Shown: positions 24,848-34,382 of the stretch, piece after piece
Numbering within the stretch: the stretch's first letter is position 1
Layout: every line of letters begins with the position of its first letter
DNA from: Streptomyces violaceusniger Tu 4113
GTDB taxonomy: Bacteria; Actinomycetota; Actinomycetes; Streptomycetales; Streptomycetaceae
Assembly (NCBI RefSeq): GCF_000147815.2
Contig: NC_015957.1
Span: forward strand, 8,742,001-8,806,000
DNA: 64,000 bases
Reading direction: 5' to 3'
The notes under the pieces: model-generated
The model's input: the letters and a program-made list of their open reading frames with translations, nothing else
Database searches by the model: none
What the model was told of the DNA's origin: nothing
Made by a program: the position numbers and the translations under genes

Positions 24848-26362
24848 ATGCGCAACAAATCTATCGAAGCGACCATCGAGGACGCCGCGAGCCCCGAGAC
24901 GCGGCTGGCCCGCGCCCTGGGCCCGCTCCAGCTCACCCTCATGGGCATCGGCGTCACCATCGGCGCGGGCATCTTCGTACTGACCGGCACCGCGGCCGCG
25001 AACTACGCGGGGCCGAGCATCGCGATCTCCTACAGCATCGGCGCGGTGACCACGGCCCTGGTCGCGCTGTGCTACATGGAATTCGCCAGCACCGTCCCGG
25101 TGGCGGGCAGCGCCTACACCTTCGCCTATGTCTCGCTCGGGGAGCTGGTGGCCTGGCTCATCGGCTGGGACCTCATCCTCGACATGACGATGGGCGCGGG
25201 CGCGGTGGCCAGTGGCTGGTCGCAGTACGTCACCGACTTCCTGGCGACCTTCGACATCCACCTCCCGGCCTCCGTCTCCGGCCCGGACGCCGCCGTCAAC
25301 ATCCCGGCCGTGCTGGTCATCCTGGTGCTCACCGCCATCCTGGCCTCCGGGGTGCGCACCACCTCCCGGATCAACACGGTGATGACGATGGTGAAGCTCG
25401 TGGCCATCGTCATCTTCCTGGCGATCGGGGTGACGCATATCGACGCGGCCAACTGGTCGCCGTTCATCCCGGCGTCCCAACCGGTGGGCGGCAACGGCGA
25501 CATGTGGGAGCAGCCGCTGCTGGGGTGGGCCGGTCTTGGCGCGGACGCCACGTTCGGCATGGCCGGGATCCTGACCGGTGGCGCGATCATCTTCGGCGCG
25601 TACTCCGGCTTCGACATCATGGCCAGCAACGCCGAGGAGGCCAAGCGCCCGCAGCGCACCCTGCCCATCGCGCTGCTGTCCACCGTCGCCGTCTGCGCCG
25701 TGCTGTACGTCGCCGTCGCCCTGACCGTGACCGGGATGCAGCACTACTCCAAGCTGGACAACGCCGCCCCCATCACCGGCGCCCTCAAGGCGGCGGGCGC
25801 GGACTGGGCGGTGCGGATCGTGGGCATCGGCGCGATCTGCGGGCTGACCACGGTCGTGATGATCATGCTGCTGGGGCAGAGCCGGGTGTTCCTGGCGATG
25901 AGCCGCGACCGGCTGCTGCCCGAGTGGTTCTCCCACGTCCACCCGGTCACCCGCAGCCCGCGCCGGATCACCTGGACCCTCGGGCTGCTGGTCGCGTTCA
26001 TGACGGCGGTACTGCCCATCGGGGACCTCGCCGAGCTGGGCAACATCGGCATGCTGACCTCCTTCATCGTCGTCTGCGTCGGCGTGGTGTACCTGCGCCG
26101 CTCCCGCCCCGACCTGCGGCGCGGCTTCCGCACCCCGTGGGTGCCGGTCGTGCCCGCGATCGCGGTGCTGCTGTGCCTGGTGCTGGTGGGCAACCTGCCG
26201 CTGATCACCTGGGCCCGGTTCCTGGGCTGGATGGCGGCCGGACTGCTGATCTACCTGTGCTGGGGCCGTCGGCACAGCAAGGTGGCCACGGGCGAACTCG
26301 CCACCGGGGCCACGCCGGGGACGGCGGAGGACCACGCGATGGCCGAGGGCCGAAAGGCCTAG
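24848..26362 (+). CDS. APC-superfamily amino acid permease
   Basis: This 504-residue protein has about 12 hydrophobic segments and the substrate-site motif GVTIGAGIFVLTG in the first helix, as in cationic amino-acid transporters of the APC family. The FGAYSGFDIMASNAEEAKRPQRT segment (about 252-274) is the conserved TM6/loop region of this group. AAGGAG at 24831-24836 supports ATG 24848; GTG 24836 overlaps the ribosome site. Substrate is probably an amino acid, not further resolvable. Confidence 0.88.
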   Translation: MRNKSIEATIEDAASPETRLARALGPLQLTLMGIGVTIGAGIFVLTGTAAANYAGPSIAISYSIGAVTTALVALCYMEFASTVPVAGSAYTFAYVSLGELVAWLIGWDLILDMTMGAGAVASGWSQYVTDFLATFDIHLPASVSGPDAAVNIPAVLVILVLTAILASGVRTTSRINTVMTMVKLVAIVIFLAIGVTHIDAANWSPFIPASQPVGGNGDMWEQPLLGWAGLGADATFGMAGILTGGAIIFGAYSGFDIMASNAEEAKRPQRTLPIALLSTVAVCAVLYVAVALTVTGMQHYSKLDNAAPITGALKAAGADWAVRIVGIGAICGLTTVVMIMLLGQSRVFLAMSRDRLLPEWFSHVHPVTRSPRRITWTLGLLVAFMTAVLPIGDLAELGNIGMLTSFIVVCVGVVYLRRSRPDLRRGFRTPWVPVVPAIAVLLCLVLVGNLPLITWARFLGWMAAGLLIYLCWGRRHSKVATGELATGATPGTAEDHAMAEGRKA

Positions 26363-26406
26363 CTGACCTGGAACGGCGTGTTCCGCTGCCTCCCTCAGCA
26401 GTCGGG

Positions 26407-27039
<633 letters not shown>

Positions 27040-27117
27040 CGGGTGTCCCGTTGTGATCGTGATGGTGTGAGACGGTCGCCTCGATGAGGAGTCTCAGCGG
27101 TCTCGGCAGGCGCGACG

Positions 27118-27171
27118 TACTTCGAACGAAGTAGTTCTGCCATCCGCTTCGATCGAATGAGTTCTGCCGTC
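27118..27171. promoter_or_regulatory. Repeated TTCGAA-type sites in a divergent promoter
   Basis: TACTTCG-AA-CGAAGTA (27118-27133) is a dyad with perfect 7-bp arms. It is followed by AGTTCTGCC, and the combination recurs 27 bp on as CTTCGATCGAATGAGTTCTGCC (27148-27169, written here as CTTCGATCGAA then TGAGTTCTGCC). A further CATTCGAAGTAC lies at about 27203-27214. The cluster sits between the membrane protein and the kinase gene. Binding by the linked response regulator is a reasonable guess. Confidence 0.55.
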
Positions 27172-27248
27172 TCCACCGGCGGAATCAGGTCCGCCGTCTA
27201 CATCATTCGAAGTACACGGCCGCGGCACACGTGAACGAGAATCGGGGC

Positions 27249-28460
27249 ATGGTCAAGGCGCAGAACAGTCCGGACGGGCCCGCGGCACCGCTGTGGGTCC
27301 GCCGCCCCGAGGCGCTGCACCGAGCCGCCTATGCAGTGGCCGCGCTGGTGTTCACCGGTCAGATCGTGGCAGTGGTGCTGAGGGGCTCGGATGGGCCGAC
27401 GGCCCTCTCGGTCCTCCTCGCCGGTGGCGGTGTCGCCCTCTCATGGTGGCAGCCGTGGGCAGGGCTGGCCGTGACGAGCGGGGCGTCCTTCGCCGTCACA
27501 GCGGTGGGCCACGACCCCCTGTCGGTGTGGATGATGGCCGTGCTCGTGCTGTTCTCGGTCACTCTCAGGGGAAAGCAGCCGCTGGCCGGAACCGGCATCG
27601 TGGCGGCGTTCTTCCTGGGGGCGTTCATGACGTTGGGAGGATTTCGTGGCGGCGCGATCGTGGGAGCCGCCGCCCTCTTCTCGGCCATAGCGGGAGGTGC
27701 GACAGGGGCCGCGCTCCGCATCCATCGGGACCACTGGTGGATCTTGGAGGAGCGGGCCGAAAGCGCCATCGCCACCCGCGAGATCGAAGCCACTCGACGA
27801 GTGACCGAAGAACGACTCCGCATCGCACGAGACCTCCACGACGTCATCGGCCACCAAGTGGCGATGCTGAGCCTGCATCTCGGTGCCGCGGAAATCGGGC
27901 TGCCCGAGGACGCCGAATCGTCCCGGCAGGCCCTCGTCTCGGCCAGGTCCAGCGCTCGCACCGTCGTCGTCGAGACGCAACGGATCCTCGCGCTCCTCCG
28001 CGTCGGGGACGACACTTCCGACGGCGAGGCGCTCCGGCCGACTCCGTCGCTGAGCGGCCTGGAAGGACTGATCGCTTCTTTCGAGAGCATCGGCCTCGAC
28101 GTCCGACCCTCCATCGACATCCCCACCGGTTTCGTGGAGCCCAGCGTCGGCGTGACGGTCTACCGGGTCGTTCAAGAAGCACTCACCAATGCCTACCGGC
28201 ATGGGGAGGGGACGGCAACGGTGGAGGTGCGCGAGCGCGAGGGCAGGATCTGCGTCACCGTGGAGAACCGGGTCGGTCATGCGCTCCGCGGCTCGGGCTC
28301 CGGCTCCGGCTCCGGCAGCGGCTCCGGCTCCGGCAGCGGACTCGGACTCGTCGGGATGCGCGAGCGCGTCGAGTCTTCCAGCGGGCGGCTGACGATCGAC
28401 AGCGACGACGGACGATTCCGGGTCCACGCGGAGTTCAGCCCCCTGGGAGCTGTCCTCTGA
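27249..28460 (+). CDS. Sensor histidine kinase, HisKA_3 (NarL-partner) type
   Basis: This protein of about 403 residues has an N-terminal membrane region of four to six helices, a dimerisation box ERLRIARDLHDVIGHQVAML (phospho-accepting His near 193), N-box VVQEALTNAYRHG and a degenerate G-region. Between the N-box and GLGLVGMRERV lies a run of Gly-Ser repeats encoded by (GGCTCC)n-like triplet pairs. This lengthens the ATP lid and is unusual. The start is uncertain: GTG 27231 is in frame and neither has a strong ribosome site. It overlaps the response regulator by one base. Confidence 0.87.
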   Translation: MVKAQNSPDGPAAPLWVRRPEALHRAAYAVAALVFTGQIVAVVLRGSDGPTALSVLLAGGGVALSWWQPWAGLAVTSGASFAVTAVGHDPLSVWMMAVLVLFSVTLRGKQPLAGTGIVAAFFLGAFMTLGGFRGGAIVGAAALFSAIAGGATGAALRIHRDHWWILEERAESAIATREIEATRRVTEERLRIARDLHDVIGHQVAMLSLHLGAAEIGLPEDAESSRQALVSARSSARTVVVETQRILALLRVGDDTSDGEALRPTPSLSGLEGLIASFESIGLDVRPSIDIPTGFVEPSVGVTVYRVVQEALTNAYRHGEGTATVEVREREGRICVTVENRVGHALRGSGSGSGSGSGSGSGSGLGLVGMRERVESSSGRLTIDSDDGRFRVHAEFSPLGAVL

Positions 28461-29119
28461 TGACGCGGATTCTGATCGTCGACGACCAGGACGACATGCG
28501 GGCCGGCATCCGAACGATGCTTGCGCTCGACCCGAGTCTGGTCGTCACGGGTGATCTCTCCGATGGACTCCAGGTCGTCCCCTTCCTCCGGGACCACCCC
28601 GTCGACCTGGTCTTGATGGACATCCGGATGCCCGGCATCGACGGTGTCGAAGCCACCCGCCGGATCCGCAAGGAGCACCCGCCCGAAGAGCTGCGGGTGA
28701 TCGTGCTGACCACTTTCGACCAGGACGACATCGTTCTCGCCGCCCTTCGCGCGGGCGCCAACGGCTTCCTGAGCAAGACCGTGAGCCCCGCTGAACTCGT
28801 CGCCGGAATCAGTGAGGTCGTCCGCGGTGGCGGTGCGCTGTCGGCCGCCGCGACGGCCGCGCTCATCGGTCATATGACCGACAGTCCGCCCCCGGTGATC
28901 GACCGGGAACTGCTGCGACGCTTCGACGCGCTGACACCCAGGGAACGGGACGTGGTCGTTCTCGTCGCAAGCGGTCTCGGCAACGAGGAGATCGCGGCCC
29001 AGATGTCCGTGTCGCCGTTCACCGTGAAGACGCATGCGGTGCGGGCCATGACGAAGGTCGGCGCACGTGATCGGGCGCAACTCGTCTCGTTCACCTTCCG
29101 GGCCGGCCTCTATCCCTGA
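28460..29119 (+). CDS. NarL/LuxR-type response regulator
   Basis: This 219-residue protein has a receiver domain (acidic DDQDD near 8-12, phospho-acceptor Asp in LVLMDIRMPG near 54, Lys in LSKTVSP near 106) and a C-terminal LuxR helix-turn-helix (about 150-210; LTPRERDVVVLVASGLGNEEI). Its ATG overlaps the kinase TGA. The cognate targets are probably its own promoter and the divergent membrane protein gene. Confidence 0.92.
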   Translation: MTRILIVDDQDDMRAGIRTMLALDPSLVVTGDLSDGLQVVPFLRDHPVDLVLMDIRMPGIDGVEATRRIRKEHPPEELRVIVLTTFDQDDIVLAALRAGANGFLSKTVSPAELVAGISEVVRGGGALSAAATAALIGHMTDSPPPVIDRELLRRFDALTPRERDVVVLVASGLGNEEIAAQMSVSPFTVKTHAVRAMTKVGARDRAQLVSFTFRAGLYP

Positions 29120-29174
29120 GCCCACCGAGCGGAACCCGCTGTACGGCCGGGCAGTACGGTCGGGCCGAAAAGCC

Positions 29175-30290
29175 TCATCCGCGCCCGGACGGCCACCGCC
29201 CGCTCGTGGCCACCGGCGGGAGCTGCGCCGGTGAGCCGAAGACGCGCTCTCCCGGCGCCCCGCCGCGCAGCAACGCCGCCCCCAGCGGTGTCAGCGTGTG
29301 CAGAACGGCGCTGCCCTGACGCAGGGTGTGCACCAGGCCCGCCTCGCGCAGCACACTGGCGTGCTGACTGGCCGAGGCCAGCGATACGCCCACCCGGCGG
29401 GCGAGTTCACTGGTCGTACAGCCGCCGCCGACCTCCAGCAGCACCGCCGAGCGGGTCTGCCCGACCAGCTTGCCGAGCGACCGGGCGGACCCGACGCCGG
29501 ACGCGGATGCCGCTCCAGTCCCCGCCCCGGGCCCGACCCCCGACGCGAGGGCGGGCCGCTGCCCGGGGCGCAGTGGCAGGCCGCACGGGGCGTGTTCGAC
29601 GGGGTAGACCAGTACGGGCGTCAGATCCGGGTTCCGGAAGGTCACCGGCGTCCCCCGGCAGAAGAACGACGGCAGGAGCAGCAACCCCCGCCCGCGCAGC
29701 CGCAGATCGCGGTCCACCGGATAGTCGACCTCCAGCACGGGCGCCCGCCACCGCATCGTCGCCGGCAGCGAGGCCAGCAGCCCATCGGCGCCCCCGTCCA
29801 GCAGGGCGCGGCCCCGGGCCACCCGGTCGGCCTCGATCCGGGCCTGTATATGCGGCCAGTACGGCGCGACGGCGGCCTGGTGGTAAGCGCGTAGCGTGCT
29901 GATCAGCCGGTCCAGCGGCTTTCGTTCGCCCTCCCCCAGATCCCGTATCCACCCTGGAAGCGCCCGGGCCGCCGGAAGCCCGGCAAGCTCCGCGTTCAAC
30001 CGCTCCCCCGGTATGGCGCGCAGCGCGGACATCGCGGCGTCGCAACCGATTACCCCTTCGGCGGGGGTCAGGAAGTCCGGGAAATAGCCGCGCGAGGGAA
30101 TGAGCGGCGCGAGCAGCCGCGCTTCGCCGTTGAGTCGGTTTCGCGCCTCCGAACGCCATTTTCCGTATACGGACTCCGCCCGGTTCTCCCGCAGCCGATG
30201 GAAACTTAAAACGGTTTCCCAGAGCGCGTCCGGTCGGGCCGCCATCCGCAGCCGGGCCAGATCGAGTTCACTGAAATGAACACGGAGCAC
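29175..30290 (-). CDS. ArsR-family winged-helix regulator with long N-terminal domain
   Basis: This 371-residue protein carries a C-terminal winged helix-turn-helix (about 285-345; SAVLLEVGGGCTTSELARRVGVSLASASQH is the region) preceded by about 270 residues of uncharacterised domain (WETVLSFHRLRENRAESVYGKWR, LLLLPSFFCRGTPVTF). This layout is common in Streptomyces. The start is a GTG at 30290 (VLRVHFSELDLARLRMA), matching the usual opening LRIHFTxxDLARxR. A Gly/Ala/Ser-rich hinge (about 255-275) links the two parts. Its targets are unknown. Confidence 0.82.
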   Translation of the reverse strand: MLRVHFSELDLARLRMAARPDALWETVLSFHRLRENRAESVYGKWRSEARNRLNGEARLLAPLIPSRGYFPDFLTPAEGVIGCDAAMSALRAIPGERLNAELAGLPAARALPGWIRDLGEGERKPLDRLISTLRAYHQAAVAPYWPHIQARIEADRVARGRALLDGGADGLLASLPATMRWRAPVLEVDYPVDRDLRLRGRGLLLLPSFFCRGTPVTFRNPDLTPVLVYPVEHAPCGLPLRPGQRPALASGVGPGAGTGAASASGVGSARSLGKLVGQTRSAVLLEVGGGCTTSELARRVGVSLASASQHASVLREAGLVHTLRQGSAVLHTLTPLGAALLRGGAPGERVFGSPAQLPPVATSGRWPSGRG

Positions 30291-30604
30291 CAGACCCCCA
30301 CACGTGACATTACGACCGCCCCCCGATCACCGATGAGTATGCACGCTGGCACGGTCAGTCACCACGCCCTTTTGGCCAGATGTGAAACGGGGAGCGGCGC
30401 GGAGGCCGGAAGAGGAAAGCTGTTCCCCAGGAAAACCGGGGGCCGCCGGTAAACACTTCCAGGGGCCGTCCGGAATTCAACAGGCGGTGCTCAGAGCCAG
30501 TTTGCTCGTTCCCGTGGGGGGTGACGAGTACGTTACGGCGACTGGGCACTTGTGTTGCCGCACGTAGCCGATGCGCGCGGCAACAGCTCCCGTGGGGGGA
30601 GTGA
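30291..30604. other. Non-coding stretch before the RiPP block
   Basis: I find no convincing gene here. The word CCCGTGGGGGG appears twice (near 30511 and 30588), TCCCCAGGAAAACCGGGGG could form a weak hairpin, and a 61-codon open frame at 30382 lacks a ribosome site and coding character. The stretch ends at the hairpin that marks the left edge of the RiPP loci. Confidence 0.4.
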
Positions 30605-30643
30605 GAGGGGGCGGCACCTCCGCACAAGGGTGCCGCCCCCTTT
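30605..30643. terminator. Hairpin terminator, left edge copy
   Basis: GGGGGCGGCACC and GGTGCCGCCCCC form a 12-bp perfect stem around TCCGCACAAG, followed by TTT. The same sequence, with one G fewer, is at 40804-40841. Here no obvious gene ends immediately upstream on either strand, so its presence may reflect duplication or an element boundary and not only termination. Confidence 0.7.
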
Positions 30644-30737
30644 AAGTTCCGGCGCCACGATGACGCTGCGCTGTGCGATGACGCTGCGCGGCGCGGGGAC
30701 GTCGGTGACGGGCGACCCGCGCCCGCGCCGGTCCCGT

Positions 30738-30852
30738 CATGTCAAGGAGGCGCGACGGCTCTCACCGAAATGGGGGCCGATCAGCCGTACCGGTGGAGCG
30801 GGTCGCGGGTACCGTTCTGAGTGTCGGAGTCAGAACGGAGTTCAGCATGCCA
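30738..30852 (+). repeat. Duplicated regulator promoter, copy A
   Basis: About 115 bp, beginning TGTCAAGGAGGCGCGACGG and ending at the first codons of the regulator (TTCAGCATGCC), is nearly identical to 37290-37404. The conserved block includes the leader, the operator-like dyad and the start codon, so both RiPP regulators probably respond to the same signal and may cross-regulate. Confidence 0.85.
30812..30838. promoter_or_regulatory. Operator dyad before regulator A
   Basis: CCGTTCTGA and TCAGAACGG are perfect 9-bp inverted arms with a 9-bp spacer, ending eight bases before the start codon and covering the ribosome-binding region (ACGGAG). The equivalent dyad exists at locus B. Autoregulation by the XRE proteins is inferred. 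Confidence 0.7.
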
Positions 30853-31338
30853 TACGGCAACGACGAACATACCGGCGGAATCGGGCAGCGCATCGCCGAA
30901 CTGCGCGCTGTCCGTGGCTACTCACTACGACAGCTAGGGCAACGCTCGCACGTCTCCGCGTCCATGCTCTCGATGATCGAGAAGGGGGACCGGAACGCCA
31001 GTGAGGAGATCGTGGCGGCTGTCGCCCGCGCCCTCGACGTAGGCGTCTCCAACCTGCGCGGCCAGCCCTACCGCCAGCAGCTTCAGCAGGACCGTATCGA
31101 CCGCATGATCGAGCCTCTCGGCGGGGCCCTCGACAACTGGGACCTCGACCCCGACCCGGCCGCACCCCCACCGCGCCCGCTCGCTGACCTACGCGCCGAC
31201 GTGGCGCGCACGATCCAGATGCGCGCCGCAGCCAACTTGGGCGGGCTCGCCGAGAAACTGCCCTCCCTCTGAGGTTCCCCCGAGATGCGGGGAGGGGTGA
31301 CAGAGGGTCAGATGGGTCTCACGAGAGGAGCCCAGACG

Positions 31339-31647
31339 ATGCCTGCCCCGAGGAAATACCCGCTGGAGTTGCGTGACCGCGCGGTCCGCATGTATCGCGC
31401 CGCCGAGCCGAAGCCCGTCATCCGCCGTATGGCAGAGGAACTCGGGGTGCATCACGAGGCTCTGCGCAACTGGATCCGTCAGGCCGAGGCTGATGCCGGT
31501 GAGCGAGGCGACATTCTCACCACCGCCGAGCGTGAGGAGCTGGCTGCTCTGCGGAAGGAGAATGCCCAGCTCAAGCGGGCGAACGAGGTCCTGCGGACGG
31601 CCTCAGCTTTTTTCGCGGCCCAGCTCGACCCGACCCGGCCCAGGTGA
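31339..31647 (+). CDS. IS3-family OrfA (helix-turn-helix protein)
   Basis: This 102-residue OrfA begins MPAPRKYPLELRDRAVRMY at ATG 31339 (GAGGAG eight bases upstream). It has a helix-turn-helix (VIRRMAEELGVHHEALRNWIRQ) followed by a leucine-zipper-like helix (LRKENAQLKRANEVLRTASA) used for multimerisation. It ends in the overlap with orfB. Alone, OrfA usually represses or competes with the OrfAB transposase. Confidence 0.92.
   Translation: MPAPRKYPLELRDRAVRMYRAAEPKPVIRRMAEELGVHHEALRNWIRQAEADAGERGDILTTAEREELAALRKENAQLKRANEVLRTASAFFAAQLDPTRPR
31608..31614 (+). other. Programmed -1 frameshift heptamer
   Basis: T TTT TTC lies in the correct phase of orfA (GCT TTT TTC), matching the X XXY YYZ pattern. 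The -1 frame is open from here into orfB. Slippage would yield the OrfAB fusion transposase, as in other IS3 elements. Confidence 0.8.
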
Positions 31648-32564
31648 CCGCGCTCGTCGATGCGCACCCGCACCTGGGGGTCGAGCCCGTACTCCGGGAA
31701 CTTTCCATCCCCTCCTCCACCTACTACCGCTGGCGCCAGGCCGAGAAGGAGCCATGCAAGCGACGCCGCCAGGACGCCGAGCTCACCGGGAAGATCCGGC
31801 AGGTCCACGCCGACTCCGGCGGGATCTACGGCTCACCCCGCGTGCACGCCGTCCTCCGGCGTGAAGGCATCCACGTCGGCCGCAAACGCATTGAACGGCT
31901 CATGCGCCAAGCCGGCCTGGCCGGGATCAGTCCCCGGCGGGGCAAGGGCTTCACCCGACGTGACCCGGACGCGGAACCGGCCCCTGACCTGGTGCAACGC
32001 GACTTCACCGCGAACGTGCCGAACCGGCTGTGGGTCACGGACCTGACCATGATCGCGACGGAGGAGGGCCCGCTGTGGCTGTCCGCGATCCGCGACGCGT
32101 TCTCCCGCCGGGTGGTGGCCTGGGAAACCTCCGCCCGCGCAGACGCCGATCTGGTCCTGACCACGCTGGAGTATGCCCTGGCCAGCCGCGAAGTCGCCCC
32201 CGGTGAGCTCATTCACCATGCCGACCACGGCTGTCAGTACACGTCCGTGAAGCTCACGACACGCCTGGTCAGGGCCGGTATCCAGGCGTCCATGGGCTCG
32301 GTCGGCGACTCGTTCGACAATGCCCTGGCGGAGAACCTGTGGATGGTCATCAAGACCGAGTGCATCCGCGGCCGCGTCTTCCCCACCAGAGCCGAAGCGA
32401 ACCTCACGCTCTTCGAGTACATCGACGGCTTCTATAACCCCCGCCGCATCCAGAAACGGCTCGGCTACCTCAGCCCGATCGAGTACGAGGAGAAGCATTA
32501 CGCCAGCCAGGCAACGGCCGAACAAGTGAACCTGAAACCACGTCAACCCTCCCTGACCAGCTAG
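31644..32564 (+). CDS. IS3-family OrfB transposase (DDE integrase domain)
   Basis: This 306-residue protein in the -1 frame relative to orfA overlaps its stop as GTGA. It contains an HTH_21-like region (GGIYGSPRVHAVLRREGIHV) and an rve/DDE catalytic core: Asp in RLWVTDLTMI, Asp in HHADHGCQYTS and Glu in DNALAENLWMVIKTE. The C-terminal YNPRRIQKRLGYLSPIEYE is the standard end of this family. It looks fully functional. Confidence 0.95.
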   Translation: MTALVDAHPHLGVEPVLRELSIPSSTYYRWRQAEKEPCKRRRQDAELTGKIRQVHADSGGIYGSPRVHAVLRREGIHVGRKRIERLMRQAGLAGISPRRGKGFTRRDPDAEPAPDLVQRDFTANVPNRLWVTDLTMIATEEGPLWLSAIRDAFSRRVVAWETSARADADLVLTTLEYALASREVAPGELIHHADHGCQYTSVKLTTRLVRAGIQASMGSVGDSFDNALAENLWMVIKTECIRGRVFPTRAEANLTLFEYIDGFYNPRRIQKRLGYLSPIEYEEKHYASQATAEQVNLKPRQPSLTS

Positions 32565-33406
32565 TCAGCCACCCCCGTACAGCGGGGGAACCTCACTCAT
32601 CGCCGAGATCCTTCACGCCATCCACGTCCAGGACGACCCGGGTCATGCGCGCGAGGAGTTGTACGGCCTCCAGACCGAGGCGGCACGCGGCGTTTGGCGT
32701 GTGGCGTACCGGGTCGGTGAGATGCACCTTGCCCGCCTGGCACTGTCACGTATGGCGCAGGCCGCGGCCCAGTCAGGTGACCCGCGGCAGGCGGCGGTCG
32801 AACGATGGATGCGTGCGCAGACCAGCGTCGAGGGTGGGCGCCCGGGAGTCGATACCGGGCTCCGTCTGGTGAACCAGGCACTCAAGGAACTGGAAGACGA
32901 CGGCTCCTCGGAGACCCGGGCGGTACGCGGGGCGCTGCACTTGAAGGGCTCCATCCTCGCCTCCCGCCAGGGAGACAAGGACGGTTCCGACGCGTGGCTG
33001 GAGGAAGCGCGCGGGATGGCGCAAGAGACGGGCGAGACGCGCGTCTACGAGCTGACATTCGGGCCGACGAACGTGGAACTGCACGCGGTTGCTGCGGCGG
33101 CGGACCAGGACAAGCACGGGCTGGCGCTGAAGCGTGCGGCCAAGGTAGAGATCCCGCAGGACTATCCACCGGGCCGGGCCGGGCACTTCTACATCGATCT
33201 GGCGAGGGCCCAGGTGTGGACCGCCCGCCACGACGAGGCATTCGAGTCCCTTCTCAAGGCGCGGGAGACGGCGCCGCAGATGACGCGGCATCACCCGCAG
33301 GTGCATGAGACGGCGGCGGCGTTGCGGAGGGCGCGGGCGCGAGTGCCCGATCCGTTGCGCGAGTTCTCCCTGTGGTGCGGCGTGTAGCGGGTCGATCACC
33401 CTAAGT

Positions 33407-33448
33407 CAAGGCCCCTGGCGTTCACAGTCTGTGGACACCAGGGCCTTG
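33407..33448. terminator. Hairpin after regulator A
   Basis: CAAGGCCCCTGG and CCAGGGCCTTG pair over 11 bp with one bulged C and an 18-base loop. It lies 20 bp after the regulator stop and before the duplicated block. There is no T run, so it may be an attenuator and not a full terminator. Confidence 0.45.
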
Positions 33449-33461
33449 CTGCGTAGGCAGC

Positions 33462-34201
33462 ATGTGACGGTCAGAACACAGACCGTGCACGGAGCCGACC
33501 ATGACGACGACCAGAAACCTGCCGTGGACACCCCCGAACACCGAGGACATCGAGCCCTTACCGGTGGGCAGATGGTGGGACGCCGTCTCCGCGCCCACCA
33601 ACGTCGCGGACCGCGCACTGGAGCTGCTCGGGCAGGACTCGGGCGCGGTGATCCAGGACGGCACCTACGGCAAGACCTACTGGCTGATCGGCACCGGCAC
33701 CGCCCGTAGCTGGTGCCTGCGCCAGATCCGCGTACTCACCGAACTCGCCGACGAAAGCACCCTCCTCGGCGTACCACCCGCCGCATGGGGGCCCGAACAC
33801 CGGACACACTGGCGGATCCCGCTCGGCCCCGCCCGGTATCTCACCGACCCCGACCACCTGGCCCCCGCCCTGCGCCAGGCCATCGACGACGTACTCGGCC
33901 CCGTCCCAGAAGGCCGCCAGCTCTGCTACCGCTGCCAGTTACCCACCGACGAACCGGTCCCGGTCACGATGGAGCACAGCGGCAGCGTCGCCAGCGCCAC
34001 CATCTACGCCTGCCCCACCCACGCCCGGGACTACCCGCGCGACGCGCTAACCCAGGCCGCCGCCATGCGCCGAGCCCTCGACCAGAGCACAACCCGATGA
34101 CAGCCGCCGAACACACCCCCGAGCAGACCACCGACCCCTTCGCCGACCAAGCCTGGCGCGCCGCCATCGAACACGCCGCAGGCTGCCCGGCCTGCCGCAC
34201 A
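33462..34201 (+). repeat. Large direct repeat, copy A
   Basis: About 740 bp starting ATGTGACGGTCAGAACACAG is repeated at 38659-39398 with only a few base differences that I can see (for example near 33533 and 33634, the latter changing Gln to Arg). Similarity continues at lower level to the end of the following small ORF. It carries the 199-residue ORF and most of the 63-residue ORF. Such identity between otherwise diverged loci points to recent duplication or gene conversion. Confidence 0.93.
33501..34100 (+). CDS. RiPP-locus accessory protein, copy A
   Basis: This 199-residue protein starts at ATG 33501 with GGAG six bases upstream. It opens [20 protein letters not shown], continues with [19 protein letters not shown] and [18 protein letters not shown], and ends with a probable zinc site ([11 protein letters not shown] then CPTH). 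I recognise the pattern from small Streptomyces proteins encoded beside XRE-type regulators but cannot name a domain. Conservation in both RiPP loci suggests a common regulatory or maturation role. It is coupled to the next ORF by ATGA. Confidence 0.75.
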   Translation: MTTTRNLPWTPPNTEDIEPLPVGRWWDAVSAPTNVADRALELLGQDSGAVIQDGTYGKTYWLIGTGTARSWCLRQIRVLTELADESTLLGVPPAAWGPEHRTHWRIPLGPARYLTDPDHLAPALRQAIDDVLGPVPEGRQLCYRCQLPTDEPVPVTMEHSGSVASATIYACPTHARDYPRDALTQAAAMRRALDQSTTR

Positions 34202-34288
34202 CCGGGCGCCGCATGCGAAACCGGCGAGCGGCTGCTACGCGCCTACGAGGCGGCCACGCGACAGGCCCGGTCAGCAGGGGCGGCATGA
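34097..34288 (+). CDS. Small Cys-containing RiPP-locus protein, copy A
   Basis: This 63-residue protein overlaps the preceding gene by four bases. It has a helix ([22 protein letters not shown]) with a CPAC pair, a third Cys (AACETG) and a C-terminal helix ([16 protein letters not shown]). It may bind zinc or form an adaptor. The copy at locus B differs at a few C-terminal positions. Confidence 0.7.
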   Translation: MTAAEHTPEQTTDPFADQAWRAAIEHAAGCPACRTPGAACETGERLLRAYEAATRQARSAGAA

Positions 34289-34382
34289 GGCGCCGTCGGC
34301 CCCCGCTGTGCGGGCCTCACCGCTCCCCCACGACCAGGTCGCGCCCCGCGCCCCCCCGTACCCCAACCGATGGGAGAAGACA

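Larger units (their letters stand above)
31270..32595 (+). mobile_element. IS3-family insertion sequence
   Basis: The 1326-bp element has perfect 13-bp terminal inverted repeats (TGAGGTTCCCCCG at 31270-31282 and its complement at 32583-32595) and is flanked by a 3-bp direct repeat CTC (31267-31269 and 32596-32598). It carries overlapping orfA and orfB with a -1 frameshift heptamer. Intact ends, intact ORFs and an exact target duplication indicate a recent insertion. It lies in the regulator gene of RiPP locus A. Confidence 0.95.
30847..33387 (+). pseudogene. XRE-family RiPP-locus regulator interrupted by an IS element
   Basis: The N-terminal part (30847-31269) has a helix-turn-helix (IGQRIAELRAVRGYSLRQLG, SMLSMIEKGDRNASEEIV). 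It is cut after LAEKLPSL by an insertion at 31270-32595. The C-terminal part resumes at 32599 (IAEILHAIHVQDDPGHAREE) and runs to 33387 as TPR-like helical repeats. Removing the IS and one CTC target copy joins 141 and 263 codons exactly in frame, giving 403 residues. This is close to the intact 398-residue paralogue at 37399-38595. The truncated upstream ORF still encodes the DNA-binding domain and could act on the operator without its sensor half. Confidence 0.92.

Noticed and set aside
30382..30567. 61-codon ORF before the RiPP block
   Set aside because: No ribosome site, poor coding character and overlap with hairpin-forming sequence.
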